Positions 41,443 to 49,944 of a stretch of 58,713 bases of DNA are shown here, piece by piece. Location of the stretch: the NCBI GenBank assembly GCA_021325635.1, contig JAJPGV010000009.1:1-58713 (forward strand), read 5' to 3'. Source of the DNA: Chloroflexota bacterium (lineage in GTDB: Bacteria > Chloroflexota > JAJPGV01). Position 1 is the first letter of the stretch. Each line of letters begins with the position of its first letter. The notes under the pieces were generated by a model. The model saw only the letters and a program-made list of their open reading frames with translations. It did not search any database and had not been told where the DNA came from. A program made the translations under genes and the position numbers.

Positions 41443-42066
41443 ATGGACATTCAATTGCAGGCCCACGTCATGTCAGCCGATGGTACCGAGCTTGGGCACA
41501 TCGACAAGGTGATCTTCGATCCGCGCACGGGCGAAACAACGGCGATCGTCATCCACCAGGGCGGTATCTTCGGACGCGACGTTGCCGTGGAGGTTGGCCA
41601 CATCCGGGTGGCTACTCCGGCCCACGTCGAGGTCGATCTCAATCGCGAGCAGGTGGAGGGCTCGCCAGATTTCGTGGAGCGGGACTACATGGGACCGCCG
41701 GCCACCTGGGTGCCGCCCTATGGTTGGGCGCCCGAGTCGGTCCTGTGGCCCCTGGGGGCCGGCGACTTCGCCTACCCGGTGGTCACCGGCGTTCCTCCTG
41801 ATGAGGAGCGGACCGAGGACGAAGAGGCGGTGGTGGTACGAGGCTCCGACGTGCTGGCCTCCGGCGGAGAGAAGGTGGGCACCGTGCGGAACGTCGTCGT
41901 GGACACCGAGACGCACCGGCCTTCGCGGGTCATCATGCGCCGAGGCTTGGTGTTCGCCGAAGAGGTGGAGCTTCCTGGAAGCTGGGTCGCGAGCGTTGAG
42001 GATCACGCCCTGCTGCTGAACGTGGACAAGGCCACGGTGGAGCGGCAGCCTAAACTGGATGACTGA
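41443..42066 (+). CDS. Double PRC-barrel domain protein
   Basis: 207 residues from an ATG with GAGGAG 6 nt upstream. It carries two PRC-barrel domains. The first (1-75) has LQAHVMSADGTELGHIDKVIFDPRTGETTAIVIHQGG and the second (130-205) has VVRGSDVLASGGEKVGTVRNVVVDTETHRPSRVIMRRG. A Pro/Trp-rich linker with WVPPYGWAPESVLWP joins them. PRC barrels occur in the photosynthetic H subunit, in RimM and in general-stress proteins. The exact role is unknown. It is convergent with the CAP-domain gene, 3 bp apart. Confidence 0.85.
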   Translation: MDIQLQAHVMSADGTELGHIDKVIFDPRTGETTAIVIHQGGIFGRDVAVEVGHIRVATPAHVEVDLNREQVEGSPDFVERDYMGPPATWVPPYGWAPESVLWPLGAGDFAYPVVTGVPPDEERTEDEEAVVVRGSDVLASGGEKVGTVRNVVVDTETHRPSRVIMRRGLVFAEEVELPGSWVASVEDHALLLNVDKATVERQPKLDD

Positions 42067-42069
42067 CGG

Positions 42070-42831
42070 CTACGAGGGCGTCTGCAGGAAGATCTGGGCG
42101 TAGTAGTACCGGCCGGCCGTATCCGGCCCCACCACGCCGATCCCCGCCTGGTTGAAGGCCGGGTTGAGGATGTTGGCGCGGTGCGGAGGACTGTTCATCA
42201 GTCCGGAATCGGCCATCTCGACGGTACGTGAGCTGTCGTAGTTGTTCTCCGCCAGGTTCTCGCCAGCGCTGGCGTAGGCAATGCGGCTGCTGTCGAGCAG
42301 CAGCTGGAATACGAGGTTGCCTGCCGAGTCGTAATGGCTGAGACCGCCGGTGTTGAGCTGGTCTTGGGCGCGGCCCTCGGCCAGCCCCACGAGCCGCTGG
42401 TTGAGGGCCACAGGCGCCAGTCCGCTGTTCTGACGATCGGTGTTCAACCGGCCGAAGAAGCGTGACTCCATGTCGGTGAGGGGCGAGCCGGATTCCCACG
42501 AGAAGCGCTCGGTGTTGAGCCGCGTCTGGATTCCGCTGGGACCGTTCACCCAGGTTCGATAGCCGTCGGTGAAGGCAGTCCAGTTGTCCTGCTTGCGCCA
42601 GGCCATCAATCCGTTCGTGGTCTGCTGCTGGGCGTCGCCGTTAACGGTGTAGCTCTGATCTTGGACGCAGTCGCCGACGACCTGCGGCTGCAGATCGTGG
42701 AGGGTCTTGAAGCCCGCGACGAACTGGCAGCCGGGTGCCGCCGCGAAGACGGTCAGTGTGGCTACCGGCCAGGTCAGCAGTGCGAGAAGCAAACCGGCGA
42801 TCGGTATCGATTTGCAGCTTCGTCCTATCAC
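42070..42831 (-). CDS. Secreted CAP/SCP-domain protein (YkwD-like)
   Basis: 253 residues from a GTG. An N-terminal signal or anchor (IPIAGLLLALLTWPVATLTVFAAA) is followed by a variable region of about 100 residues (VGDCVQDQSYTVNGDAQQQTTNG...WVNGPSG). The CAP domain (about 125-250) contains MESRFFGRLNTDRQNSGLAPV, HYDSAG, ASAGENLAENNYDSS, MNSPPHRANILNPAFNQAGIGVV and YYYAQIF. The conserved His and Glu of the CAP cavity are visible. Bacterial CAP proteins are extracellular, with unclear substrates. A WRKQDNWTAFTDGYRTWVNG-type segment in the middle resembles a bacterial surface-domain repeat. Confidence 0.82.
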   Translation of the reverse strand: MIGRSCKSIPIAGLLLALLTWPVATLTVFAAAPGCQFVAGFKTLHDLQPQVVGDCVQDQSYTVNGDAQQQTTNGLMAWRKQDNWTAFTDGYRTWVNGPSGIQTRLNTERFSWESGSPLTDMESRFFGRLNTDRQNSGLAPVALNQRLVGLAEGRAQDQLNTGGLSHYDSAGNLVFQLLLDSSRIAYASAGENLAENNYDSSRTVEMADSGLMNSPPHRANILNPAFNQAGIGVVGPDTAGRYYYAQIFLQTPS

Positions 42832-43015
42832 AACCTGAGCTAACGCCCCAGAAGATAGCGGCGGGAATAAAGTGGGACTTTTTAACTACCTCAGTAGGTG
42901 GATCGCGCATCGGAGCATCGCGCCTTGCCTGTCCCTTGGGCCATGCGCCCCCCGTCGCGTCAAGTGCGGCACGCGAGTTGCTTTTCGAACGCCGGTTGGT
43001 AGCAGGAGGCAACGA

Positions 43016-44362
43016 GTGGTAGGCGCAAAGACGACCGAGTCTAAAAGGCCGCCGCGGGCGCATGCGCGTGTGAAGCCCGGCGCTCGGGCGCGGGGACCTT
43101 TCACGATTGTGCGTAGCTGTTGGACGGCGTTGGGACCTGGGCTGATCACCGGAGCTTCAGACGACGATCCCAGCGGCATCGGAACGTATTCCGTAGCCGG
43201 CGCCGCCTACGGGTACGGAATGCTGTGGCTGGCGCTGGTGACCTATCCCATGATGGCCGTGGTCCAGGCAACCTGCGCCCGCATTGGCATGGCGACCGGC
43301 CGAGGCTTGGGCTCAGTCATCAAGTCGTACTACCCGAGCTGGGTGATCTACCCAACGTGTCTGCTGCTGTTGGTTGCCAACACCATCAACATTGGGGCCG
43401 ACCTGGGCGCCATGGCGGCTAGCGTGAATTTGTTCACCGGCTGGCCGCGTGCGGTGGTGGTCGTTCCACTTGCCTGCGCGGTTGTTGGGCTCTTGGTGTT
43501 CGCTCGGTATCAGGCCATCGTGGCCGTGTTCAAGTGGCTCACGTTGTCGCTCTTCGCGTACGTCGTCACTGGCCTGATCGTCCGTCCCGATTGGGCCGAC
43601 GTACTCCGCCACACGTTCGTTCCCGAGTTCCGCTGGGATGCGAGCTTCATCTCGACCGTGGTGGCAATCCTTGGCACCACGATCAGCCCATACCTCTTCT
43701 TCTGGCAGACCTCGCAGGAGGTTGAAGAGGAAGTGGCGCGGGGTCGAGCGTCGGTACGGCAGCGCCGTGGCGCGACGCCAGTGGAAGTTCGCCGCCGCTA
43801 TCTCGACGTTGGCGTAGGCATGGGAGTGTCGAACCTGGTGATGTACTTCATCATCCTGACCGCGGGCGCCACGTTGTTTGCCCACGGTCAGCGCGATATC
43901 GCCGACGCGGCCACCGCGGCCCAAGCGCTGGCCCCCTTGGCGGGCCCGGCCGCGGGCGCGCTGTTCGGGCTGGCCCTGCTGTTCACCGGGCTACTGGCTA
44001 TACCCGTGCTGGCTGGCTCCGCCGCGTACTTGCTGAGCGAGGTATTCGGCTGGAAAATGGGGCTCAACCGGCCGGTCCGTCGAGTGGCCCAGTTCTACGC
44101 TGTGATGGCCGGCGCCACGTTCGCGGGGCTCGCCTTTAATCTGCTGCCGGTCGATCCCATTCGTGCGCTGGTCCTCAGCGCTGCTCTCAACGGTGTCATC
44201 GCGCCGGTGCTGCTGGCGCTCATCGTGCCGATTGCGGCGAGCTCCCGTGTCATGGGGCGTCTGGTCAGTAGCTGGCCGAGCAAGGTCTTGGGCTGGTTCA
44301 CCACGGGCGTGATGGCAGCGGCAGCTGTGACCCTGTTCCTGACTCTCAAAGCAGCGTCGTGA
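43016..44362 (+). CDS. Nramp-related divalent-metal transporter with altered metal-site motifs
   Basis: 448 residues from a GTG with AGGAGG 6 nt upstream. About eleven helices are seen. Helix 1 has GPGLITGASDDDPSGIGTY, where classical Nramp has DPGN: Asp51 is kept but the Asn position is Gly54. Helix 6 has LGTTISPYLFFWQ instead of the MPHN motif, so the metal-coordinating Met is Ser224 and the conserved His is Tyr226. Loss of the Met and Asn ligands is the pattern reported for Nramp-related magnesium transporters (NRMT). So Mg2+ or another hard ion is more likely than Mn2+ or Fe2+. A cytosolic basic loop RGRASVRQRRGATP is also present. Confidence 0.85.
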   Translation: MVGAKTTESKRPPRAHARVKPGARARGPFTIVRSCWTALGPGLITGASDDDPSGIGTYSVAGAAYGYGMLWLALVTYPMMAVVQATCARIGMATGRGLGSVIKSYYPSWVIYPTCLLLLVANTINIGADLGAMAASVNLFTGWPRAVVVVPLACAVVGLLVFARYQAIVAVFKWLTLSLFAYVVTGLIVRPDWADVLRHTFVPEFRWDASFISTVVAILGTTISPYLFFWQTSQEVEEEVARGRASVRQRRGATPVEVRRRYLDVGVGMGVSNLVMYFIILTAGATLFAHGQRDIADAATAAQALAPLAGPAAGALFGLALLFTGLLAIPVLAGSAAYLLSEVFGWKMGLNRPVRRVAQFYAVMAGATFAGLAFNLLPVDPIRALVLSAALNGVIAPVLLALIVPIAASSRVMGRLVSSWPSKVLGWFTTGVMAAAAVTLFLTLKAAS

Positions 44363-44437
44363 GCTGGGCCGCCGGGATCTTCACGGCATCCTTCTTGCGC
44401 CTCCCGGAGTAAGAGCTTGACCCAAGGAGGTTCGGAA

Positions 44438-44608
44438 ATGCCTGGCAAGAAACACGTCGCCGGCGTTGGTGACAAGGAGCAGCGACAGTACGAGCACATC
44501 AAGGAAAGCGCTGAGCAATCGGGTCGTTATGGTGGCCGCGCCAAAGAGGTAGCCGCCAGGACGGTGATGAAGCACCACAAGAGCGAAGGTCACAAGAAGG
44601 GCAGATAG
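44438..44608 (+). CDS. Small basic 'plasmid stabilization'-type stress protein
   Basis: 56 residues from an ATG with AAGGAGG 8 nt upstream. It is highly charged and includes KEQRQYEHIKESAEQSGRYGGRAKEVAARTVMKHHKSEG. This is the pattern of a widespread family of short proteins often labelled plasmid-stabilization proteins, although they are chromosomal and their function is not known. It lies between the Nramp-like gene and another small membrane-protein gene, within the stress block. Confidence 0.7.
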   Translation: MPGKKHVAGVGDKEQRQYEHIKESAEQSGRYGGRAKEVAARTVMKHHKSEGHKKGR

Positions 44609-44678
44609 GTCTGGTGGGTGGCACAGGGAATGCGTTCTACCTGCGTCAAGGCGCCTATTTGAAAGGAGATTCACTCAC

Positions 44679-44954
44679 ATGAGTCAAGTCAACGTTAGCC
44701 CTCCCAGCGGGCCGGTGTATCGGGATGATGCTGGGGCCGGGGCCGCCGCGGGCATGAGTATGGCCATGGTGCTCCTCGTAGTCGCGGCCATCGTGCTGAT
44801 TGCCGTGCTGGCATGGGGGGCTCTGGCAGGAAACTGGTTCAGAGGCCCGACAACCACGACACCGGGTGGCGGCGTCACCACCAGCGCGCCCGCCGGGACG
44901 AACAGGGCTCCGGCGCCGGCGGTTTCGGCTCCGGGGCCGGTCCAAAGTCCCTAA
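44679..44954 (+). CDS. Small single-pass membrane protein with Pro/Thr/Ala tail
   Basis: 91 residues from an ATG with AAAGGAG about 10 nt upstream. Residues 27-50 form one membrane helix (SMAMVLLVVAAIVLIAVLAWGALAG), followed by a low-complexity Thr/Pro/Gly/Ala tail typical of exported, flexible linkers. There is no recognisable domain. A strong terminator follows 48 nt later. Confidence 0.65.
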   Translation: MSQVNVSPPSGPVYRDDAGAGAAAGMSMAMVLLVVAAIVLIAVLAWGALAGNWFRGPTTTTPGGGVTTSAPAGTNRAPAPAVSAPGPVQSP

Positions 44955-45001
44955 CGGGATAGCAGAGGCGGGCTCTCCCTCCGAGCTCTCCTCTCGCGAT
45001 G

Positions 45002-45039
45002 AATCAGGGGTTGGCCAACTTGGTCAACCCCTGATTTTG
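45002..45039 (+). terminator. Rho-independent terminator after the small membrane-protein gene
   Basis: A perfect 12-bp stem (AATCAGGGGTTG / CAACCCCTGATT, 45002-45013 and 45025-45036) with an 11-nt loop that has inner pairing is followed by a T-run (TTTTT ending at 45039). It ends the upstream genes and lies 31 bp before treS. Confidence 0.9.
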
Positions 45040-45069
45040 TACCTTGTAATACAGTCCAGCGGCAGATAG

Positions 45070-46689
45070 GTGGCGATGAACGAGCCCGGTTGGTATCAGG
45101 ACGCGATCGTGTACGAAGTTCACGTGCGCTCTTTCTGTGACAGCAACGCGGACGGTATCGGTGATTTCCGCGGCCTCACGAGCAGGCTGGACTATCTGCA
45201 AGAGCTCGGGATCAGCTGCTTGTGGCTGCTGCCCTTCCTTCCCTCACCGCTGAAGGCCGATGGCTACGACACGTCTGACTTTTGCGAGGTTCATGCGGAC
45301 TACGGGACCCTGGACGACTTCGACGAATTCCTTCGCCAGGCTCATCGCCGGGACATTCGCGTGATCGTCGAGCTCGTGCTGAACCATACGTCGGACGAGC
45401 ATCCCTGGTTTCGTGAGGCCCGTGTCTCTCCCTACGCGGCCTGTCGCGACTACTACGTGTGGAGCGATAGCGACCAGAAATACAGGGAGGCACGCATCAT
45501 CTTTCCCGAGACCGAACGGTCGATCTGGGCCTGGGATCCTACCAGCAAGGCCTACTACCTCCATCGTTTTGCCAGTCAGGAGCCGGATCTGAACTACGAC
45601 CATCCGGACGTACGGCAGGAGCTGGTGCGAATACTCTCGTTTTGGCTGGATAGGGGCGTGGATGGGCTGCGGCTCGACGCGGTGCCGTTCCTTTTCGAGC
45701 GCGAAGGGACCAGCTGCGAAGACCTTCCGGAGACTCACGGCCTCATGAGAGATGTCCGGCGCTATGTGGATCAGCGCTATCCGGGGAGAGCCCTCCTGGC
45801 GGAGGCCAATCAGCGGCCGGCCGACATGCGCGCCTACTTTGGCGCCGGTGATGAGTTCCACATGGTTTCGTACCTAGGCCTGCTCACGCGGCTGTTCACG
45901 GCATTCGAGCGTCAAGACCGGGAGCCGATTATCCACATGCTGCGCACCGGCCCTGCCGTTCCCCGCGGTTGTCAGTGGGCTATCTCGCTGCACGACGAGC
46001 TGGTTCTCGAGGCGCTGGCGCTGCCCGCTCAAGGAGATGCCCTCGTTCCGGACTTGCCCTTGCTGCTGGATCAAGGCATGAGTCGCCGTCTGGCGCCGCT
46101 GCTGAATAATGGCCGCCGCGAGATAGAGCTGATGAACGTGATCCTCATGACGCTGCCGGGAACACCGGTGATCTACTACGGTGACGAGCTGGGTATGGGT
46201 GACAACACCTACCTGGGACGGCGCCGGGCGCTCCGCACGCCCATGCAGTGGTCCAGCGATCGCAACGCCGGCTTCTCGGCCGCCGATGCGGAGCGGCTGT
46301 ACTGTCCGCTGGTCTCCAACCCCGTCTATGGGTACCAATCCGTCAACGTCGAGGCTCAGCATAGGGTGCCCAGCTCGCTGCTCAACTGGATGAGGCAGCT
46401 CCTGGCCACTCGCAAGCGCTACCGCGCGTTATCGCGGGGCGGCATAAGGTTGCTCCATCCGGCGAATCAGGCGGTGCTCCCCTTCATTCGGGAGTACGAA
46501 GGCGAGCGCATGCTGGTCGTCTGCAACCTGGCGCCGCGCGCACAGTACCTCGAGCTCGATCTGCGCGAGTACGATGGCTGCACGCCGGTGGAGGCCTTTG
46601 GCGGCACGTCTTTCCCCCGCATTGGGACGCTGCCCTATCTGCTTACCCTGGGCCCTTATGGCTATTACTGGTTCCTGATTGCGCCCTAA
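45070..46689 (+). CDS. treS: Trehalose synthase-like GH13 enzyme (TreS)
   Basis: 539 residues. TreS interconverts maltose and trehalose. The GH13 core shows WYQDAIVYEVHVRSFCDSNADGIGDF, DGYDTSDFCEVHADYG, VIVELVLNHTSDEHPWF, nucleophile Asp in GLRLDAVPFLFEREGT, acid Glu in LLAEANQRP, and MTLPGTPVIYYGDELGMGDN. The region around the third catalytic Asp departs from the family: it reads WAISLHDELVLE (His308, Asp309) rather than the usual FLRNHDELTLE, two residues shorter. The preceding HMVSYLGLLTRLF replaces the usual HFPVMPRLF. Activity may therefore have shifted. The start is GTG; an ATG lies two codons later. Confidence 0.85.
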   Translation: MAMNEPGWYQDAIVYEVHVRSFCDSNADGIGDFRGLTSRLDYLQELGISCLWLLPFLPSPLKADGYDTSDFCEVHADYGTLDDFDEFLRQAHRRDIRVIVELVLNHTSDEHPWFREARVSPYAACRDYYVWSDSDQKYREARIIFPETERSIWAWDPTSKAYYLHRFASQEPDLNYDHPDVRQELVRILSFWLDRGVDGLRLDAVPFLFEREGTSCEDLPETHGLMRDVRRYVDQRYPGRALLAEANQRPADMRAYFGAGDEFHMVSYLGLLTRLFTAFERQDREPIIHMLRTGPAVPRGCQWAISLHDELVLEALALPAQGDALVPDLPLLLDQGMSRRLAPLLNNGRREIELMNVILMTLPGTPVIYYGDELGMGDNTYLGRRRALRTPMQWSSDRNAGFSAADAERLYCPLVSNPVYGYQSVNVEAQHRVPSSLLNWMRQLLATRKRYRALSRGGIRLLHPANQAVLPFIREYEGERMLVVCNLAPRAQYLELDLREYDGCTPVEAFGGTSFPRIGTLPYLLTLGPYGYYWFLIAP

Positions 46690-46696
46690 GGGTGAC

Positions 46697-46882
46697 TCAC
46701 GCCGCGGTGCGGGCGTCGCGGCTGTCGATCGCTTCGAGGATCGATTGCGTCGTCGTCCCTACCGTTTTCCCCGAACGGGTTCGCGCCAATTGGGTCAGCT
46801 GCTCCACGTGCGCGGCACACAATGAGATGCCTTTGATGAAGGTTGCTGGGTGGCGCTGGCATTCAGGGCACAGTGGCGACAT
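46697..46882 (-). CDS. Small zinc-ribbon-like protein
   Basis: 61 residues from the ATG at 46882 with GAGGGA upstream; a longer frame to 46921 is less likely. It begins MSPLCPECQRHPATF, and CAAHVEQLTQLARTRSG follows, so CxxC plus C-x2-H could bind one zinc. The remainder is a short helix. Function is unknown. Confidence 0.6.
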   Translation of the reverse strand: MSPLCPECQRHPATFIKGISLCAAHVEQLTQLARTRSGKTVGTTTQSILEAIDSRDARTAA

Positions 46883-46967
46883 TTGGAGTCCCTCTCTTTG
46901 GAAAGTCCACGACCGTGGCACCGGTGTCTACCGCAAGAAGCGTGCTAGAAGCGGATGGTTGCGATCG

Positions 46968-48428
46968 CTACGGAGCGATGACCACCGGAGTGCCGACGTC
47001 CGCCCAAGCAAACAGCTGCTGAGCCACGCCGAACGGGGCGTTGATGCAGCCATGCGTTCCCGTGGTGGCATCACCCGGCCGGCCGGCAGTGGCGTTGGAG
47101 CCGGGTCCGAACCAGGATCGCCACGGCGCATCATGAATGAAGTAGCCGCTGTTCTCGAACAGCAGAGCGTAGGTCGTGGGGGAATCGGGGTACCAGTACG
47201 GGCTGCCCTTGGGCCAGGGTGACTTAAAGGTCCAATGCAGCCGCTTCTCGAGGACGCTGAAGGTCCCCGTCGGCGTGGGCAGATCGGGACCGCCGGTCGT
47301 GACCAGGCTGCTGAGAACGGCATTGTCGCCTTCATAGGCCACCAGTCGCTGCTGGCTCAGCGAAACCACAATCCGCTTGTTGGTCAGTGTGAGCACCTGC
47401 GAAGCAGTGGAGGTAACCGACCGGCCCGTTTTGTCGCTCGCTTCCACTCGGAACTGATACGTGCCGGGCGCGGCCGCCTGGCCGTTGTCGGTCTTGCCGT
47501 CCCATTGCACAACCGCCTGGGTCTTGCCCGAGATGTCGAAGGTGCGGATGGGCGCCGCTGCGTGTTCCGGCAGGATGGAGAGCTTGGCATTGGCCGCCTT
47601 GCTGAGCGTCACCCCTACTTGACGGGGGCCGAGGGCCGGATTGAAGGACGAGGTCTGCAGGCCAGTGATTGCTGCTGTCAGCGGAACGCTGTCGAGGTGC
47701 AGTGGAACGGCCGCGGCAGGCCCGACGTTGCCGGCGTTGTCCAGCGCCCGGATCAGGAAGTACCAGTCGCCGTCGGCCGGGATCATCACCGTGGCGTGCG
47801 TCGAGGCGCTGTCGAGACGCTGGGGCAGCGCGCCGACGGGGCTGTGATCGAGGGTAAACGCATAACCGGCGATACCCGCGGGATCGTCGGGTGGGGACCA
47901 GCTGAGGTCCGTCTGGGCCTTGTCCGTCCAGCCGTCGTGCGGTGGGGCATTCACCACCGGTGCAGCCGGGGGCGTGGGCTGATAGCCGATTGTTCCGGGA
48001 AACGTGAACCATGGGCCGGCGGGCCCGCCGGCCCGGCTGAGCCGAAGCTGCCAGCGGTACCTGACGCCAGGCTCCATCTCTGGAGACTGGAGGCTGGCGC
48101 TGCCCGGCAACCCCTCGACGTTCGGTACGCCGGCCAGCAGGTGGTCCGCCGGGACGAACTCGCCTTCCAATTGAAGCTGGCGGCCGTCTGTCCCTGGTGA
48201 ATCGAACGTCGCTTTCAGGTCGATCCGGGAGGCGTTCGTCCAGGAGTCAGGCCCCAGTGTTTGCCCGCAGCAGGCACTGGCGGCCGCGATCCCCTGAATG
48301 GCTGGTAGGGGAGGCGCTGTTTGGAACGGCAGGCCTTGAGTGAGGATCTGCGGCTGGGCGCAAGCGCTCAGCAGGAGTACACACAGGACGGATGCCAGCC
48401 GTAGGAAAAACGACTCCCGCACGTTCAT
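46968..48428 (-). CDS. L,D-transpeptidase lipoprotein with Ig/FnIII-like domains
   Basis: 486 residues from the second codon ATG (GTG 48431 precedes it), with AAGGG close by. A lipobox LLLSAC (Cys24) anchors it to the outer face of the membrane. Two Ig/fibronectin-like domains (about 50-250) carry AAPVVNAPPHDGWTDKAQTDLSW and FLIRALDNAGNVGPA. A FlgD-like Ig domain (about 255-345) has QWDGKTDNGQAAAPGTYQFRVEASDKTGR. The YkuD catalytic domain (about 350-486) has IHDAP and GTHGCINAP with the nucleophilic Cys. It should make 3-3 cross-links or attach proteins to peptidoglycan. Confidence 0.9.
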   Translation of the reverse strand: MNVRESFFLRLASVLCVLLLSACAQPQILTQGLPFQTAPPLPAIQGIAAASACCGQTLGPDSWTNASRIDLKATFDSPGTDGRQLQLEGEFVPADHLLAGVPNVEGLPGSASLQSPEMEPGVRYRWQLRLSRAGGPAGPWFTFPGTIGYQPTPPAAPVVNAPPHDGWTDKAQTDLSWSPPDDPAGIAGYAFTLDHSPVGALPQRLDSASTHATVMIPADGDWYFLIRALDNAGNVGPAAAVPLHLDSVPLTAAITGLQTSSFNPALGPRQVGVTLSKAANAKLSILPEHAAAPIRTFDISGKTQAVVQWDGKTDNGQAAAPGTYQFRVEASDKTGRSVTSTASQVLTLTNKRIVVSLSQQRLVAYEGDNAVLSSLVTTGGPDLPTPTGTFSVLEKRLHWTFKSPWPKGSPYWYPDSPTTYALLFENSGYFIHDAPWRSWFGPGSNATAGRPGDATTGTHGCINAPFGVAQQLFAWADVGTPVVIAP

Positions 48429-48514
48429 CACCCTTAAGTCTGCAACGGCTTACTTAGCAGCGTGCGTGCCACTCAGGCATGCTCAGCACGGCGCTGCGTG
48501 CCTGGACTGGCGGC

Positions 48515-49024
48515 TTAGCTGGCCGGCGGAGCAGAGGTCTGCCACTGCCACAGCAGGTTGTTGAAGGCAGTCTGGCTGGCCCTGGTGAAGACGGCGTCCT
48601 GGGACGGTGAGATGAACGCGGCGGGCAGTATTAGGGAGTGGAGCCCTGCCACACCATGCAGCTCGACGTCTCCGCTGGCTGATTTCAGGATCACGGAAGC
48701 GGCGTCGACGGAGCCGCTCAGCGTGGTGCTGCTGGTGGCAACACCGCCGTTCACCGTCCTCACCGCCTGAATCATGAATCCGCTGAGCAGCGAACCGGTC
48801 TGGATGAGGCTGAGAAAGCTCATGCTGCCCTGCGCCCGACCGTCGAACAGCCAGGTGCCATCGACCTGGGCAGGGCCATCGACAGGCTGAACCAGGCCAG
48901 GCGGGATCGCCGCCGCCATGGCGGGAGCGGAGCCCGCGCTGCTGACAAGCAGGAAAGAGGACACCACGAGCGCCAGGCGGGCGGCCGCGAGGTATCGGCG
49001 AGCAATGCCGCGCCGAGCTCTCAT
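48515..49024 (-). CDS. Secreted protein of unknown function
   Basis: 169 residues from an ATG. A long basic signal peptide (RARRGIARRYLAAARLALVVSSFLLVSSAGSAPAMA) is followed by an all-beta region rich in Ser, Gly and Val: VDGTWLFDGRAQGSMSFLSLIQTGSLLSGFMIQA and GDVELHGVAGLHSLILPAAF. The layout resembles a small lipid- or ligand-binding barrel, but I do not recognise a family. It is divergent from the cupredoxin-like gene. Confidence 0.6.
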   Translation of the reverse strand: MRARRGIARRYLAAARLALVVSSFLLVSSAGSAPAMAAAIPPGLVQPVDGPAQVDGTWLFDGRAQGSMSFLSLIQTGSLLSGFMIQAVRTVNGGVATSSTTLSGSVDAASVILKSASGDVELHGVAGLHSLILPAAFISPSQDAVFTRASQTAFNNLLWQWQTSAPPAS

Positions 49025-49127
49025 GTGCAGCCGCTTCGCGCACAACACATGCCACGCCAGGTCGGCACGCCTCTTGCTTGCAGCTGCACAAACGACCTAT
49101 GGGATTGGCAGTGAGGAGGGTGACCTT

Positions 49128-49901
49128 ATGAAGAGATGTACCTGGTTCGATCGGCTCGTGCTGCCGAGGCCTCGAGTGGAGAACGCGGCGAGGGCTCTCA
49201 TCTCCGCCGGGCTGCTCGCCGCGGCGGCGTCTGGGCCCGTCCTTGCCGATAGCCCGCAAAGCGTCACTGTGCGGATTGGCGATACGACGTTCTCGGACTG
49301 GACGGTGACGGTGCAGCCGGGCGGCGTGGTGACATGGGTCAATGAAGGGACGTCGGTGCACACGGCCACGACGCCCGGGCCGAATACCATGACCTCGTTT
49401 GACACGGGCGGGCTCGCTTCAGGGCAGAGTCAGTCCCTCCGGTTCGATCTGCCGGGGGTCTACATCTACAGCTCGGCGCCCGATTGCCTCAACGGCAACA
49501 GCAACAAGAGCTTCAACTGCGCGGCCACGTATGCCGTGGTCGTGCCCGGTGTGCCGCCCGCGGGATCGGTCGTCGCTGCCGCGAATCTGGTGCCCGGTAA
49601 CTTCACGATGGCCGTCGATGACACTTCCGGCTTTCAGCCGAATACGATCACGATTCAGGCGGGCCAGAGCGTGACGTTCGTGAACCGTGGGCTGAATACC
49701 CACAGCGCGGTTAGTGACGCGAGCGCCGCCGCGCTCTTTGATTCGGGTGGAATCGGCGCCGGCCAATCGCAGACCGTCACCTTCGTGGTGCCCGGAAACT
49801 ATCCCTTTCACTCGTCCACGGAGCCAATTTGGGGCCACGACGCTTTTGGCCAAACGGTGGTGACGGGCTATGTCTGGAACGGACTGATCACCGTCAAGTA
49901 G
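49128..49901 (+). CDS. Secreted protein with two cupredoxin-like domains
   Basis: 257 residues from an ATG with GAGGAGG upstream. A signal peptide ends near residue 41 (LLAAAASGPVLADS). Two tandem cupredoxin-like domains follow. The first (45-140) has VTWVNEGTSVHTAT, FDTGGLASGQSQSLRFDLPGVYIYSS and a Cys-containing loop. The second (150-257) has VTFVNRGLNTHSAV, FDSGGIGAGQSQTVTFVVPGNYPFHSS and a His. The first His of a type-1 copper site is kept in both, but the Cys-x-His-x-Met loop is not intact in the second. Copper binding is therefore uncertain; a structural role is possible. Confidence 0.78.
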   Translation: MKRCTWFDRLVLPRPRVENAARALISAGLLAAAASGPVLADSPQSVTVRIGDTTFSDWTVTVQPGGVVTWVNEGTSVHTATTPGPNTMTSFDTGGLASGQSQSLRFDLPGVYIYSSAPDCLNGNSNKSFNCAATYAVVVPGVPPAGSVVAAANLVPGNFTMAVDDTSGFQPNTITIQAGQSVTFVNRGLNTHSAVSDASAAALFDSGGIGAGQSQTVTFVVPGNYPFHSSTEPIWGHDAFGQTVVTGYVWNGLITVK

Positions 49902-49944
49902 CCGCTCCGCCGCAGGCCGCGCACGAGACGGAGCCAGGCGCCGC

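Noticed and set aside
42893-42904. ACCT-N4-AGGT inverted repeat upstream of the Nramp-like gene, considered as a metal-repressor operator
   Set aside because: Only 4-bp arms and no match that I recognise to MntR, Fur or Mur boxes.
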